The notes under the pieces are model-generated. The model saw only the letters and a program-made list of their open reading frames with translations. It had not been told where the DNA came from and did no database searches. From Sphingobacteriales bacterium (GTDB lineage Bacteria; Bacteroidota; Bacteroidia; Sphingobacteriales; Sphingobacteriaceae), in NCBI GenBank assembly GCA_015655115.1, contig JAATFQ010000136.1, forward strand, positions 1-64,000: a stretch of DNA of 64,000 nucleotides. The letters run 5' to 3'. Each line of letters starts with the position of its first letter. Within the stretch, counting starts at the first letter, position 1. A program made the translations under genes and the position numbers. Positions 40,617 to 50,394 of the stretch are shown here, one piece after another.

Positions 40617-41945
40617 ATGGCGAAAATACTTATTATTGAAGATGATCTAACTTTCTCACAGCTGTTAGAGGGCTTTCTTAGCAAGCATGGCCATGAACCA
40701 TATTTAGCCCACAATGTAAAAAATGCGTTGAAGATATTAACACAGGACACTTTCGACCTGATGCTGGTTGATTATCGCCTTCCTGACGGTACAGGGCTAG
40801 ACATCCTTTCACATATACGTGAAAAGGGACTAAATTACCCTCTGGTAATTATGACAAGTTTTAATGATGTGCGTACTGCCGTAAAATCGATTCAGCTTGG
40901 GGCGATAGATTACATTACAAAACCTGTTAATCCCGATGAATTGTTAATGATCATTAATGGTGCCTTTGAAAAAAAGGAGATAAAAGCCGATATTCCATCT
41001 ACCACAAATACCGACTTTATTAAAGGAAGAAGTAGTACTGCTGACAAACTCTATGCACATATAGATCTTGTAGCGCCAACTGATATGTCAGTCATTATCC
41101 AGGGAGAAAGTGGTACAGGTAAGGAATATGCCGCAAGGATTTTACATGCACAAAGCAAACGCAGCAAAAAGCCCTTTATCGCTATAGATTGTGGCGCGCT
41201 GTCCAGAGATTTGGCAGCAAGCGAACTCTTCGGCCATGTCAAAGGAGCTTTCACCGGTGCTATTAATGATAAAAAAGGCCAGTTTGAAGCAGCAGAAGGA
41301 GGAACGTTATTTCTGGACGAGGTAGGTAACCTGAGTTATGAAGTACAGATAAAATTATTAAGAGCTTTACAGGAGAGAGTGATCCAGCCGCTGGGCAGTA
41401 CGAAACAGATCGCAGTAAATGTGAGGATTATTACGGCTACAAATGACGACCTGCTAAACAGTATACAAAACGGGGAATTTCGCGAAGATCTTTACCATCG
41501 CCTAAATGAATTCAAAATCCTGTTACCTGCTTTAAGAGACCGTGGAAAAGATCTGGAATTATTTATTGATCATTTTATTCGTCTTTCTAATACTGAACTG
41601 GGTAGAAATGTACAGAAGCTATCGCAGCCAGTAAGAGACCTGTTGCTAAAATACGACTGGCCGGGAAACTTACGGGAACTGAAAAATGTAATTAAAAGAA
41701 TGGTATTGCTTACTCCGACAGATACTGCCGGAATAGAATCACTGCCAGAAGAAATGATTTTATCTATTAGCCAAACACCAAAACCCAGCGGGTCTGATCT
41801 TAAAGCTATCAATGAAAGTAACGAAAAAACGCTGATCATTGAAACACTGATTAAGGTCAAATACAATAAGTCAAAAGCAGCGAAGTTGCTCAATATAGAT
41901 AGGAAAACGCTATATAGTAAAATAGAGCGCTACGAAATTGAGTAA
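40617..41945 (+). CDS. Sigma-54-dependent response regulator (REC-AAA+-Fis)
   Basis: ILIIEDDLTFSQLLEGFLSKHGHEPYLA; GESGTGKEYAARILH; GAFTGAINDKKGQFEAAEGGTLFLDE; C-terminal NKSKAAKLLNIDRKTLYSKIERYE. Confidence 0.95.
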   Translation: MAKILIIEDDLTFSQLLEGFLSKHGHEPYLAHNVKNALKILTQDTFDLMLVDYRLPDGTGLDILSHIREKGLNYPLVIMTSFNDVRTAVKSIQLGAIDYITKPVNPDELLMIINGAFEKKEIKADIPSTTNTDFIKGRSSTADKLYAHIDLVAPTDMSVIIQGESGTGKEYAARILHAQSKRSKKPFIAIDCGALSRDLAASELFGHVKGAFTGAINDKKGQFEAAEGGTLFLDEVGNLSYEVQIKLLRALQERVIQPLGSTKQIAVNVRIITATNDDLLNSIQNGEFREDLYHRLNEFKILLPALRDRGKDLELFIDHFIRLSNTELGRNVQKLSQPVRDLLLKYDWPGNLRELKNVIKRMVLLTPTDTAGIESLPEEMILSISQTPKPSGSDLKAINESNEKTLIIETLIKVKYNKSKAAKLLNIDRKTLYSKIERYEIE

Positions 41946-42019
41946 GCATCAGACTATAAGTAACCAATGCGTTGTGATTGAGCGCTACGCTGGTTAAACA
42001 CGCTGAAAACACCACCCTG

Positions 42020-44617
42020 TTAGGCAATTTTCTCATCAACCAATGTCATCAGGTAATTCAAATCTGCAATTAAAGCATGAATCTGCTTTTTTAAAGGCCC
42101 ATCTATGGTGCCGGATGCAGCAAGGTCTATTTCCATCTGCCTGAATCCTGCCGCTAGCTTCCCTGAGCCCATCTGAGCAGTTCTGCCAGCTATACGGTGG
42201 ACAATCAATCTTGCCAGTGGCTGGTCATTGTCTTTGAGGCTATCTCCTAATGCTAACATATCATCCCTGCAGTCTTCCTTAAACCTGTTCAGTATCTTTA
42301 GCAGCAGGCCGGCATCACCAAACGTCATCTTTTCAATCACAGAGGTATCAAAGCTAACTTCAGAGAAATCTGACTGAGCTACCTGACCAGGTGTAGAAAT
42401 TTCTTCTTCAGTACCTGATACCTTATTGGTATTTGAAAGATGCCCTTCTGTTTCCTTTAAAACAAGCTCCTGTGTTCCCTGTAAATCAATTTCCTCTGTT
42501 TCTAAAACCGTCAGCAAATCATTTTCACGGAAGGGTTTCATAATCAATCCGTCAAAGCCCTGTTTTAAAACCGCCTCAAGCTCTTCCGGAAGCACTTGTG
42601 CAGTCATTGCGTAAATCTTCAAATCCCATGGAATTCTGTCTCTCATGATCTGGCATAACTCCACGCCCGACAATTCAGGCATTCTCATATCCATCAGAAT
42701 ATACTTTACCGTTGTATCCAGTGCAGCATCCATCATCTTCAGCGGTGAATTGAAACATTCATAAGCAATGCCTCTTTTCGAAAAGATAATTCCGCACAGG
42801 TCAAGAATCAGCTGATCGTCATCTACAACCCAAACCTTATCGTTAGTATAGGTTTTCTGTGTTGTGCTTACCTGATCTTCAATAGATTGCTGTGGAGCAA
42901 CAGTAAAAGTAAGATATACTGTAAAAGCACTCCCTTCTCCCTGCTTACTTTTCACATAAATACGGCCATCCTGGTTTTCAATCAATGCTTTAATAATCGA
43001 CAGCCCTAATCCTGCCCCTGCTTTATTGATCACTTCCTTATCGGGAGAGTCTATTTGTTCAAATTCATTGAATATTCTGTTTACATCCTCGTCCGCTAAA
43101 CCGATACCAGTATCTTTTACAATAAAGGTAAAATGAAGCTGATCAGACTGTCTTTTATAAAAAGCCGATAAGACGACCTCCCCTGTTTGTGTAAATTTAA
43201 TCGCATTGGAGATCAGATTATAAAGAATCTGCTTGAGGCGAAAGGCATCACCAATAATATATTCAATTCCATGCAGATCAATCTCACTGCGCATACTCAA
43301 CTGCTTATGTTCTGCCTGAGGTTCCATTACTGAAATGACCTCTGCTAACAGCTCTCTGATATTAAATGGCTTATTTGCAAAGCTGAACTTGCCTGAGATA
43401 ATCCGGTTATAATCCAGGATTTCATTTACAATCTGCAGCAGATGTTCTGAGGAGTGATAGATAGCCTCAATATCTTTCTTCTCAGGCTGGGGCTGGTTCC
43501 TTATAATTTCCGCATATCCAATGATAGATTGTAGAGGGGTACGGATTTCGTGGCTCATATTAGATAAAAACCGCTGTTTAGCCATCCCGTGATATTCCGC
43601 TTCGTCTCTTGCTTTCTCCAGCGCTTTTCTGTATTGATTGCTATGGGTAATGTCCGTCAGAATCAGGTAAAGTAAAATAACTGTCAGGACAAAAAAACCA
43701 ACCATAATAATACTGATCCTGGTGATCCCTGTGTTGACAACTTCTTTTGCCTGTATGCCATTCTGTTCAATCTGGGCAACAACTTCTGCTTCTACTTTTC
43801 TAAGGATATCCAGCATTTGATTGATCAGCAGGTTATTTGCATTGGCAAGCACAGCTTCCCTGTTTAAAAACCGGGCACTCTTCAGACGCTGCTCCAGTTC
43901 AATGTTACGAAGTGATTTTTTAAAGCCTCTGGCTATAATCGTATCACCTGATAGCGCAATGGTATCCCTCTTTATATTCTCCTCATTAGTGAGCTGATAA
44001 GACTGATTAGTTTGCTCAGCTTTCTTTTTTCCAAATAACCGGTTGAAAAAACCTTTAGGTTTATCTGCGTCTGAAGGAAAAATAGTTACTGTCGATGTCT
44101 TTTTCTCCGTCGTAACTACAGTGCTATCCTGCTGCTGAGGATTTCTGTTCACTAAGTCATTCAGCTTCTTTACTTCATCAGTAAAAGAACGATCGTGTAC
44201 GAGCCGCTCCCGCACTTTCAGGTAATTAACAAATTGCTTATCTCTTTCAACTAATAGTTGCTTTACAGAGGCTATACGGCTTGCCTGTAATGAATCTGCC
44301 TGATACATACCAGACAGGGTATCCAGTAGTGATCTTAGGTTGGTGGATTCTTTAAAGAACTGGTCGTAATTGCCAGGTGAATTAAAGGCAAGGTTTTTCT
44401 GTTGCTGGTCAAGGCCGGCAACCTTACGGGAAACCGCATTGACCATTCTCAATTTCGCATTTGGTGCAGAGACAGCGTCTACAGTGTCTAACATCTCATT
44501 AAATGCAATTTTACTCACTCCCCAAGCCAAAAACAAGGCCAAGAATGCCAGCGTAAATCCAATTATGATTTTGCCTTTGGCAGCACTGAGAAAACTTTTC
44601 TGGGAAACACCTATCAT
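42020..44617 (-). CDS. Hybrid sensor histidine kinase (HisKA-HATPase-REC-Hpt)
   Basis: FLSNMSHEIRTPLQSIIGYAE; GIGLADEDVNRIFNEFEQ; REC (KVWVVDDDQLILDLC, ILMDMRMPELSG); C-terminal Hpt-like ARLIVHRIAGRTAQMGSGKLA. Confidence 0.92.
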   Translation of the reverse strand: MIGVSQKSFLSAAKGKIIIGFTLAFLALFLAWGVSKIAFNEMLDTVDAVSAPNAKLRMVNAVSRKVAGLDQQQKNLAFNSPGNYDQFFKESTNLRSLLDTLSGMYQADSLQASRIASVKQLLVERDKQFVNYLKVRERLVHDRSFTDEVKKLNDLVNRNPQQQDSTVVTTEKKTSTVTIFPSDADKPKGFFNRLFGKKKAEQTNQSYQLTNEENIKRDTIALSGDTIIARGFKKSLRNIELEQRLKSARFLNREAVLANANNLLINQMLDILRKVEAEVVAQIEQNGIQAKEVVNTGITRISIIMVGFFVLTVILLYLILTDITHSNQYRKALEKARDEAEYHGMAKQRFLSNMSHEIRTPLQSIIGYAEIIRNQPQPEKKDIEAIYHSSEHLLQIVNEILDYNRIISGKFSFANKPFNIRELLAEVISVMEPQAEHKQLSMRSEIDLHGIEYIIGDAFRLKQILYNLISNAIKFTQTGEVVLSAFYKRQSDQLHFTFIVKDTGIGLADEDVNRIFNEFEQIDSPDKEVINKAGAGLGLSIIKALIENQDGRIYVKSKQGEGSAFTVYLTFTVAPQQSIEDQVSTTQKTYTNDKVWVVDDDQLILDLCGIIFSKRGIAYECFNSPLKMMDAALDTTVKYILMDMRMPELSGVELCQIMRDRIPWDLKIYAMTAQVLPEELEAVLKQGFDGLIMKPFRENDLLTVLETEEIDLQGTQELVLKETEGHLSNTNKVSGTEEEISTPGQVAQSDFSEVSFDTSVIEKMTFGDAGLLLKILNRFKEDCRDDMLALGDSLKDNDQPLARLIVHRIAGRTAQMGSGKLAAGFRQMEIDLAASGTIDGPLKKQIHALIADLNYLMTLVDEKIA

Positions 44618-44868
44618 TCTTTAAAGGGAAATATCTATGTAAAGATAACAATACCCTAAAGCTTTTTGTTTAGTGTGCCTATTTCCTTATTGCCAGATCA
44701 ACGCTAATATGATGATCGCTGAGTTTAATATTTCAATTGTAATATCCGTATTTTACATAAACGGACCTTTGTCATCTAACCTGGAACCGGGACATCCAAT
44801 TCTGCTATCTGATCATTTAATAGGGACAGGAATTTTTATTGAGCCGAATTATCTGTAAAATTGTGGCT

Positions 44869-45456
44869 ATGTATTGGTACGAAGAAGAAGTACAGTCCCT
44901 GGTTCTAAAAAAAGAAACACTTACTGTTGCTCCAAAAACAATTTTTTATGGCAGCTCAACCATTCGGTTATGGGTTACGCTTACTGAAGACTTTGCCGAT
45001 CTGGCTCCCGTTAACCTCGGTTTTGGTGGTTCTACTTTAGCAGCATGCGTTTGGTTTTTTGACCGGATTGTAGGTCCTTATACCCCCGAAAGAATAATTG
45101 TTTACGCAGGCGACAACGACCTTGGAGATGGCAGGACTCCTGAAGAGGTGTTTATTTTCTTTCAGCAACTAACAGAAAAGGTGAAACAACATTTTAGCAC
45201 TGTCCCTTGTTATTTCATTTCCCTGAAACCAAGTCCTGCGCGTTGGACGCTAAATACGTCATTTGAATATACAAACAAACTTATTGCTGAAGAAATTGTT
45301 GAAAATCATAAAAACTGGAAGTTCATCAATATATTCCCGGATATGGTTGGGCCTGATGGGGAGCCAATGGCAAAATATTATGATACTGACGGACTTCATC
45401 TTAGTCCGGCTGGTTATAAACTTTGGAAGGAAATTGTTTCTCAGCATCTAGCCTAA
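44869..45456 (+). CDS. SGNH/GDSL hydrolase
   Basis: FYGSSTIRLW; PVNLGFGGSTLAACVWFFDRIV; DTDGLHLSPAGYKLW (DxxH). ATG at 44869 preferred over TTG at 44839. Confidence 0.85.
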   Translation: MYWYEEEVQSLVLKKETLTVAPKTIFYGSSTIRLWVTLTEDFADLAPVNLGFGGSTLAACVWFFDRIVGPYTPERIIVYAGDNDLGDGRTPEEVFIFFQQLTEKVKQHFSTVPCYFISLKPSPARWTLNTSFEYTNKLIAEEIVENHKNWKFINIFPDMVGPDGEPMAKYYDTDGLHLSPAGYKLWKEIVSQHLA

Positions 45457-45520
45457 TAGTTACCAGATTTTAACAGTTTTTTAATGTTAATATGGATTTG
45501 CATACTTAGCTTTATGGGGA

Positions 45521-46249
45521 ATGAAAAGAGTTTATCAAAAATGGTTCAGTAAATCGGTAAACCGCGAAATGGAATTGCTGATTTTTGGTCATAGCGGTGC
45601 CGCGGTCTTATTTTTCCCTACCCGCTCTGCCAGGTTTTTCGACTACGAAAACTGGGGGATGATCGACTCCATAAAAGATAAAATAGAAAGCGGATATCTT
45701 CAGCTCTTTTGCGTAGACAGCCTGGATCAGGAAGCATTTTATGATTCTACCTCTTCACCAGAAGAGAAAATGAACCGGCACCTGCAATATGAACAATATA
45801 TTCTCAATGAGGTAATTCCACTCATGCACCGTGAAAACTCCGGCAACTACCTGATATCAGCAGGATGCAGCATGGGCGCCTTCCATGCACTTAATATTGC
45901 CTTTAAATATCCGCAGCTATTCAATAAAGTGGTCGCTATGAGCGGGAGGTATGACCTTACCCAGCAAATGGGTAGCTTTGAGGATTTATTACATGGTTAC
46001 CGTAATGAAACGATTTATTTTAACTCGCCAAATCAATATGTAGCTAATCTAAGCGACGACCAAATATTAGAGGCGATAAGGAAGCTGACAATCATCATTG
46101 CTATAGGGGAAAAGGACGCTTTCCTGGAGAATAATAATCAACTGAACGGAATCCTCTGGAATAAGAAAATAACACATGAATTTTATATCTGGAAAGGTGA
46201 AGCACATAAACCAAAATATTGGAAGCAGATGATCAATCTTTATATCTGA
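45521..46249 (+). CDS. Putative esterase, alpha/beta hydrolase fold
   Basis: ISAGCSMGAFHALNIAFKYPQLFNKVVAMSGRYDL (G-x-S-x-G nucleophile elbow). Confidence 0.8.
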   Translation: MKRVYQKWFSKSVNREMELLIFGHSGAAVLFFPTRSARFFDYENWGMIDSIKDKIESGYLQLFCVDSLDQEAFYDSTSSPEEKMNRHLQYEQYILNEVIPLMHRENSGNYLISAGCSMGAFHALNIAFKYPQLFNKVVAMSGRYDLTQQMGSFEDLLHGYRNETIYFNSPNQYVANLSDDQILEAIRKLTIIIAIGEKDAFLENNNQLNGILWNKKITHEFYIWKGEAHKPKYWKQMINLYI

Positions 46250-46442
46250 CAAGAGTACCTTCCTGTCTCGAAAATGTTATTTCAATTCCCTGTCAACACA
46301 AAACATACAGCTATCTTATCTCAGTTTCCCTTATCTAATGCTGATTTTTAATGCTGATTTTCATCATGATGATATAAAGCCGGTCAATATGTCCGGCATT
46401 TTCCTTGATAAATAGTAAAATATTTTACCTTTGCTTCATAAT

Positions 46443-46515
46443 GATGCTAACTATAATTACGTTAGCTCCTATACCTATCCTGACAGGGTGTTGCCGGCAT
46501 CATGCCGATAGCATC
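46443..46515 (+). promoter_or_regulatory. Structured 5' leader of the nucleoside hydrolase gene (candidate cis-regulatory RNA)
   Basis: GATGCTA (46443-46449) / TAGCATC (46509-46515) closing pair; GCTAAC/GTTAGC hairpin (46446-46451/46461-46466) competes with it; CGGCA-TCA-TGCCG hairpin (46495-46507). Candidate -7 TACCTTTG just upstream. Confidence 0.35.
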
Positions 46516-46538
46516 TTACCATAGAAAAAAATAAATAG

Positions 46539-47585
46539 ATGAAATATAGCATTTGTATACTCACTTTAGCAATTGGATTATCAGTACTGAAGGTAAGCGC
46601 ACAAGATCAGCGCAAGACAAATATTAAGTCGCTAGCAGTGCCTGGAGATTTAATCAAGCCGCGTATGCGGGTAATTGTTGATAATGATTTTGGTGGCGAC
46701 CCTGATGGATTATTTCAGCTTGTACATCAGATTTTATCTCCGTCAGTAGAAATAAGAGCCATTGTGGGGTCACATTTAAAAAAGGGGGACCCGTTTGACT
46801 CTTCCAGTGAAACAGCAACAAATGCGAAGAAAAAGGTTGAAGAAGTACTGAATGTAATGGAATTAACCGGACGTTTCCCTGTTTATGAAGGATCAAATAC
46901 TGCTCTATCAAATGATACTACTGCCCAGAATTCTACAGCAGCACAAGTAATCATTAAAGAAGCTATGCGCACCGATACCGATTTACCACTTTATGTAGTT
47001 TGCGGGGCCGGATTAACAGATTTAGCAAGCGCATATTTGCTCGAACCTAAAATTGCTGCGCGCCTGACGCTTATATGGATCGGCGGACCTGAATATGCGG
47101 GACTAGCAACACCTCCTCCAGGTTATACAAGTTTAGAGTATAACCTCGGAATTGATGTAATGGCTGCGAAGGTTATATTTAACCAATCTGCTATTCCCAT
47201 CTGGCAGGTTCCGCGCAATGCTTACCGGCTGGCATTGATGCCTTATGCTGAATTGCTGCTTAAAGTTAAACCCCAGGGTAAAACAGGGAAATATCTGGCA
47301 GACAAAATCGAGGCGCTAATGCGGATGACCGCAAAGTTTAATCTGAAAATTGGTGAGACTTATATTATGGGTGACAGCCCTTTAGTGCTATTAACAGCAT
47401 TGCAGTCGTCATTTGAGGCCGATCCATCATCAAGCCAGTACGTAACCAGGCAAGCTCCAATAATCAACAATCAAGGTCTGTATGAGGTAAATAATGCTGG
47501 CAGGAACATAAGAATTTATACACAGCTGGATACCCGCCTACTATTCGAAGATTTTTTCGCAAAGCTGAGCTTATTTTGTCGCTAA
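46539..47585 (+). CDS. Nucleoside hydrolase-like protein (IU-nucleoside hydrolase fold)
   Basis: Signal peptide; MRVIVDNDFGGDPDGLFQLVHQILSPSVEIRAIVGSH; PLYVVCGAGLTDLASAYLLEPKIAARLTLIWIGG. Confidence 0.82.
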   Translation: MKYSICILTLAIGLSVLKVSAQDQRKTNIKSLAVPGDLIKPRMRVIVDNDFGGDPDGLFQLVHQILSPSVEIRAIVGSHLKKGDPFDSSSETATNAKKKVEEVLNVMELTGRFPVYEGSNTALSNDTTAQNSTAAQVIIKEAMRTDTDLPLYVVCGAGLTDLASAYLLEPKIAARLTLIWIGGPEYAGLATPPPGYTSLEYNLGIDVMAAKVIFNQSAIPIWQVPRNAYRLALMPYAELLLKVKPQGKTGKYLADKIEALMRMTAKFNLKIGETYIMGDSPLVLLTALQSSFEADPSSSQYVTRQAPIINNQGLYEVNNAGRNIRIYTQLDTRLLFEDFFAKLSLFCR

Positions 47586-47663
47586 ATAACAATTTTCAAT
47601 AATCAGGAAGCTGTAAACGGCCCTCTTACACCCCATCTAAATATCCTGATAAAATCTCGGTTT

Positions 47664-47710
47664 AGATATATATTAGCCTTCTGCCCTGAGCAGGATGTTA
47701 ATATATATCT
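47664..47710. promoter_or_regulatory. 12-bp inverted repeat / stem-loop in the nrdD upstream region
   Basis: AGATATATATTA (47664-47675) and TAATATATATCT (47699-47710) with inner CTGC/GCAG pairing. Confidence 0.45.
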
Positions 47711-48104
47711 CACCAATAAAGCATAATCAATACTGCTTCAAAGATAGTGCAGGCAGATCCTAAATCTGTATCCTGTACCGGAGCATTGTGATTAATTTTA
47801 TAAATACTAAGCCTTCGGTAAAAGTAACGAAGATCATATTTTTACCTAATAAATATAACATCTTGATTTTACAAAAGTTAAGGAACTTAGGCGTTAGTAT
47901 ACCTTTAATCTAAAAAATATGAGTTTTAATTTTATGCTTACCGTCATATTATTCGACTCTGCCGGTCACTATGTTTGTGTACAGACAGCAGTTGATATAC
48001 CAGCTTTTTTATCGCATCCGGCATTTATAAACATCATCCCTGATATTATTTGATACGATAGAATTTCTGGCCCATCCTGCTTTTATATCGCAAAAATCAT
48101 CATA

Positions 48105-50231
48105 ATGGAGAAAAACGTTATCAAAAGAAGTGGCACTTACAGCCGGTTTGAAAGCTATAAAATAGAAGATGCAATCGTCAAATCTTTTCAAAGTACGTCG
48201 GTAACGCCGGATAGCAGTGTTTTTAAATCGGTTATGGATCTGCTGGAGACAAAAGAAACATGGGCGGTAGAAGAAATTCAGGACTGTATAGAAAAAACAC
48301 TTTTTGATAAGGGATATTTTGAAGTCATGCGCTCTTTTATGCTTTACCGTCATACCCGAAAACTGCAACGGGAGCATACCGGAGATCTGCAGGACGACAC
48401 CACCTATGTGAACAGTACCCAGACCATTGAAGAGTATATCAAGCAAACAGACTGGCGTATTAATGCAAATGCAAATACATCATACTCTAACGCGGGACTG
48501 GTTAATAATGTAGCAGGTAAGATCATTGCTAATTACTGGCTGGATAAAGTATACAGCAAGGAAGAAGGATACGCACACAGAAATGGTGATTTTCATATCC
48601 ATGACCTGGATTGCCTTACAGGATATTGTGCAGGATGGAGCCTGCGGGTATTATTAAATGAAGGATTCAACGGAGTAAGGGGACGTGTAGAAAGCCGCCC
48701 GCCATCCCATTTCAGAGAGGCCCTTGGTCAAATGGCAAACTTTTTAGGTATTCTGCAAAGTGAATGGGCAGGCGCACAGGCCTTCAGTTCATTCGACACC
48801 TATCTGGCCCCGTATGTATTCAAAGATCGGCTGACTTATACCGAGGTACTGAAAGCAGTAAGGAGCTTTGTTTATAACCTTAATGTTCCAGCACGCTGGG
48901 GCCAGTCGCCCTTTACAAATATCACTTTAGACTGGGTTGCTCCCGAAGACCTTAAAGGACAGATCCCCACCCAAAAAGACCTTCACCTTTTTGGTCACAT
49001 TACAGATGCAGAGCTCCTGAGAATAAGTAAAGAACGTGGAGCAGAAAAACTTACTGATCTATGCTATGGCCATTTCCAACCGGAAATGAACTTAATTAAC
49101 AAGGCCTATTATACTGTAATGACCGAGGGCGATGCAAACAGCCAGCCTTTTACTTTTCCCATTCCAACAGTCAATATCACAGAAGATTTTGATTGGTATG
49201 GAGAAAATACTGACTTACTATTTGAAAATACTGCGAAAATAGGGTCTTCTTATTTTCAGAACTTTATCGGAAGCCAGTATTTCAAGGATGAATTTGGTAA
49301 CAAAGTAGAAAATCCTGAAGCATACAAGCCAAATGCTGTGCGCAGTATGTGCTGCAGGCTGCAACTTGATCTAAGGGAATTGCTAAAGCGCGGTAATGGC
49401 TTATTTGGAAGTGCTGAAATGACAGGAAGTATCGGAGTGGTGACGCTTAACATGGCACGGCTGGGCTATCTCTATCCTGGCAATGCCGATGCATTATATG
49501 TACGCCTGGATCAGTTGCTGTACCTGGCAAAATCGACCCTCGAAAAGAAACGGGTATTTATACAGGAAATGTACGACCGCGGTCTATACCCATATACGAA
49601 AAGATATCTTGACCATTTCAGGAACCACTTTTCTACTATCGGTGTTAATGGTATGAATGAAATGATTCAGAACTTCACCTCCGGCGAAGACGAGATTACC
49701 AGTAAATGGGGCATTTCTTTTGCAACATCCATTTTGGAACATATCCGTATGCGGCTAAAAGCATTTCAGGAGTCGACCGGAAACCTATACAACCTGGAAG
49801 CTACACCTGCCGAAGGTACCACTTACCGCTTTGCCAAAGAAGACTTCAAGCGTTATCCTGATATTATCCAGGCAGGTGCAGGAGATAATATTTATTATAC
49901 TAACAGCTCACAGATAAGAGCAGATCATACAGACGATCCTTTTGAGGCTTTGATGCTGCAGGACGATCTGCAGTGCAAATATACAGGAGGGACTGTATTA
50001 CACTTGTATATGCGCGAGAAAATCAGCTCAGCCGAAGCATGCCGCAATTTTGTGAGAAAGGTACTGACTAACTTCAGGCTGCCATACATTACCGTCACAC
50101 CTGTTTTTAGTATCTGCCCTGTCCACGGTTACCTGCCTGGCGAACATGGTTTCTGCCCAAAATGTGATGAACTCATTATATTAAAACACACTTTAAAATC
50201 ATCTAATTATGAACAAATTACAGCATCATGA
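48105..50231 (+). CDS. nrdD: Anaerobic ribonucleoside-triphosphate reductase, catalytic/ATP-cone part (lacks the C-terminal glycyl-radical tail)
   Basis: ATP-cone KRSGTYSRFESYKIEDAIVKSFQ; NrdD core HIHDLDCLTGYCAGWSLRVLLNEGF; ends SICPVHGYLPGEHGFCPKCDELIILKHTLKSSNYEQITAS*. Confidence 0.93.
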   Translation: MEKNVIKRSGTYSRFESYKIEDAIVKSFQSTSVTPDSSVFKSVMDLLETKETWAVEEIQDCIEKTLFDKGYFEVMRSFMLYRHTRKLQREHTGDLQDDTTYVNSTQTIEEYIKQTDWRINANANTSYSNAGLVNNVAGKIIANYWLDKVYSKEEGYAHRNGDFHIHDLDCLTGYCAGWSLRVLLNEGFNGVRGRVESRPPSHFREALGQMANFLGILQSEWAGAQAFSSFDTYLAPYVFKDRLTYTEVLKAVRSFVYNLNVPARWGQSPFTNITLDWVAPEDLKGQIPTQKDLHLFGHITDAELLRISKERGAEKLTDLCYGHFQPEMNLINKAYYTVMTEGDANSQPFTFPIPTVNITEDFDWYGENTDLLFENTAKIGSSYFQNFIGSQYFKDEFGNKVENPEAYKPNAVRSMCCRLQLDLRELLKRGNGLFGSAEMTGSIGVVTLNMARLGYLYPGNADALYVRLDQLLYLAKSTLEKKRVFIQEMYDRGLYPYTKRYLDHFRNHFSTIGVNGMNEMIQNFTSGEDEITSKWGISFATSILEHIRMRLKAFQESTGNLYNLEATPAEGTTYRFAKEDFKRYPDIIQAGAGDNIYYTNSSQIRADHTDDPFEALMLQDDLQCKYTGGTVLHLYMREKISSAEACRNFVRKVLTNFRLPYITVTPVFSICPVHGYLPGEHGFCPKCDELIILKHTLKSSNYEQITAS

Positions 50232-50394
50232 GGCTATTCTGGCCCAATATCAGAGTCAACGGAGTAAATGTCTGGTATACACCCGTGTAATGGGCTATCA
50301 CAGACCAGTAGAAAGTTTTAATATAGGTAAAAAAGGTGAGCATAAACAAAGGACCCATTTTGCAGAGCAGCACGACGGCAAAACGATTATATAA
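50209..50394 (+). CDS. Separate glycyl-radical tail of anaerobic RNR
   Basis: MNKLQHHEAILAQYQSQRSKCLVYTRVMGYHRPVESFNIGKKGEHKQRTHFAEQHDGKTII; resembles the NrdD C-terminal glycyl-radical motif. +1 frame, 23-nt overlap with nrdD. Confidence 0.85.
   Translation: MNKLQHHEAILAQYQSQRSKCLVYTRVMGYHRPVESFNIGKKGEHKQRTHFAEQHDGKTII

Noticed and set aside
47919-48053. 44-codon ORF (MSFNFMLTVILFDSAGHYVCVQTAVDIPAFLSHPAFINIIPDII) upstream of nrdD
   Set aside because: Too short, no family or ribosome-binding evidence; possible leader peptide but unsupported.
48009-48446. 145-aa minus-strand ORF overlapping the nrdD start
   Set aside because: Antisense to the nrdD ATP-cone; no domain.
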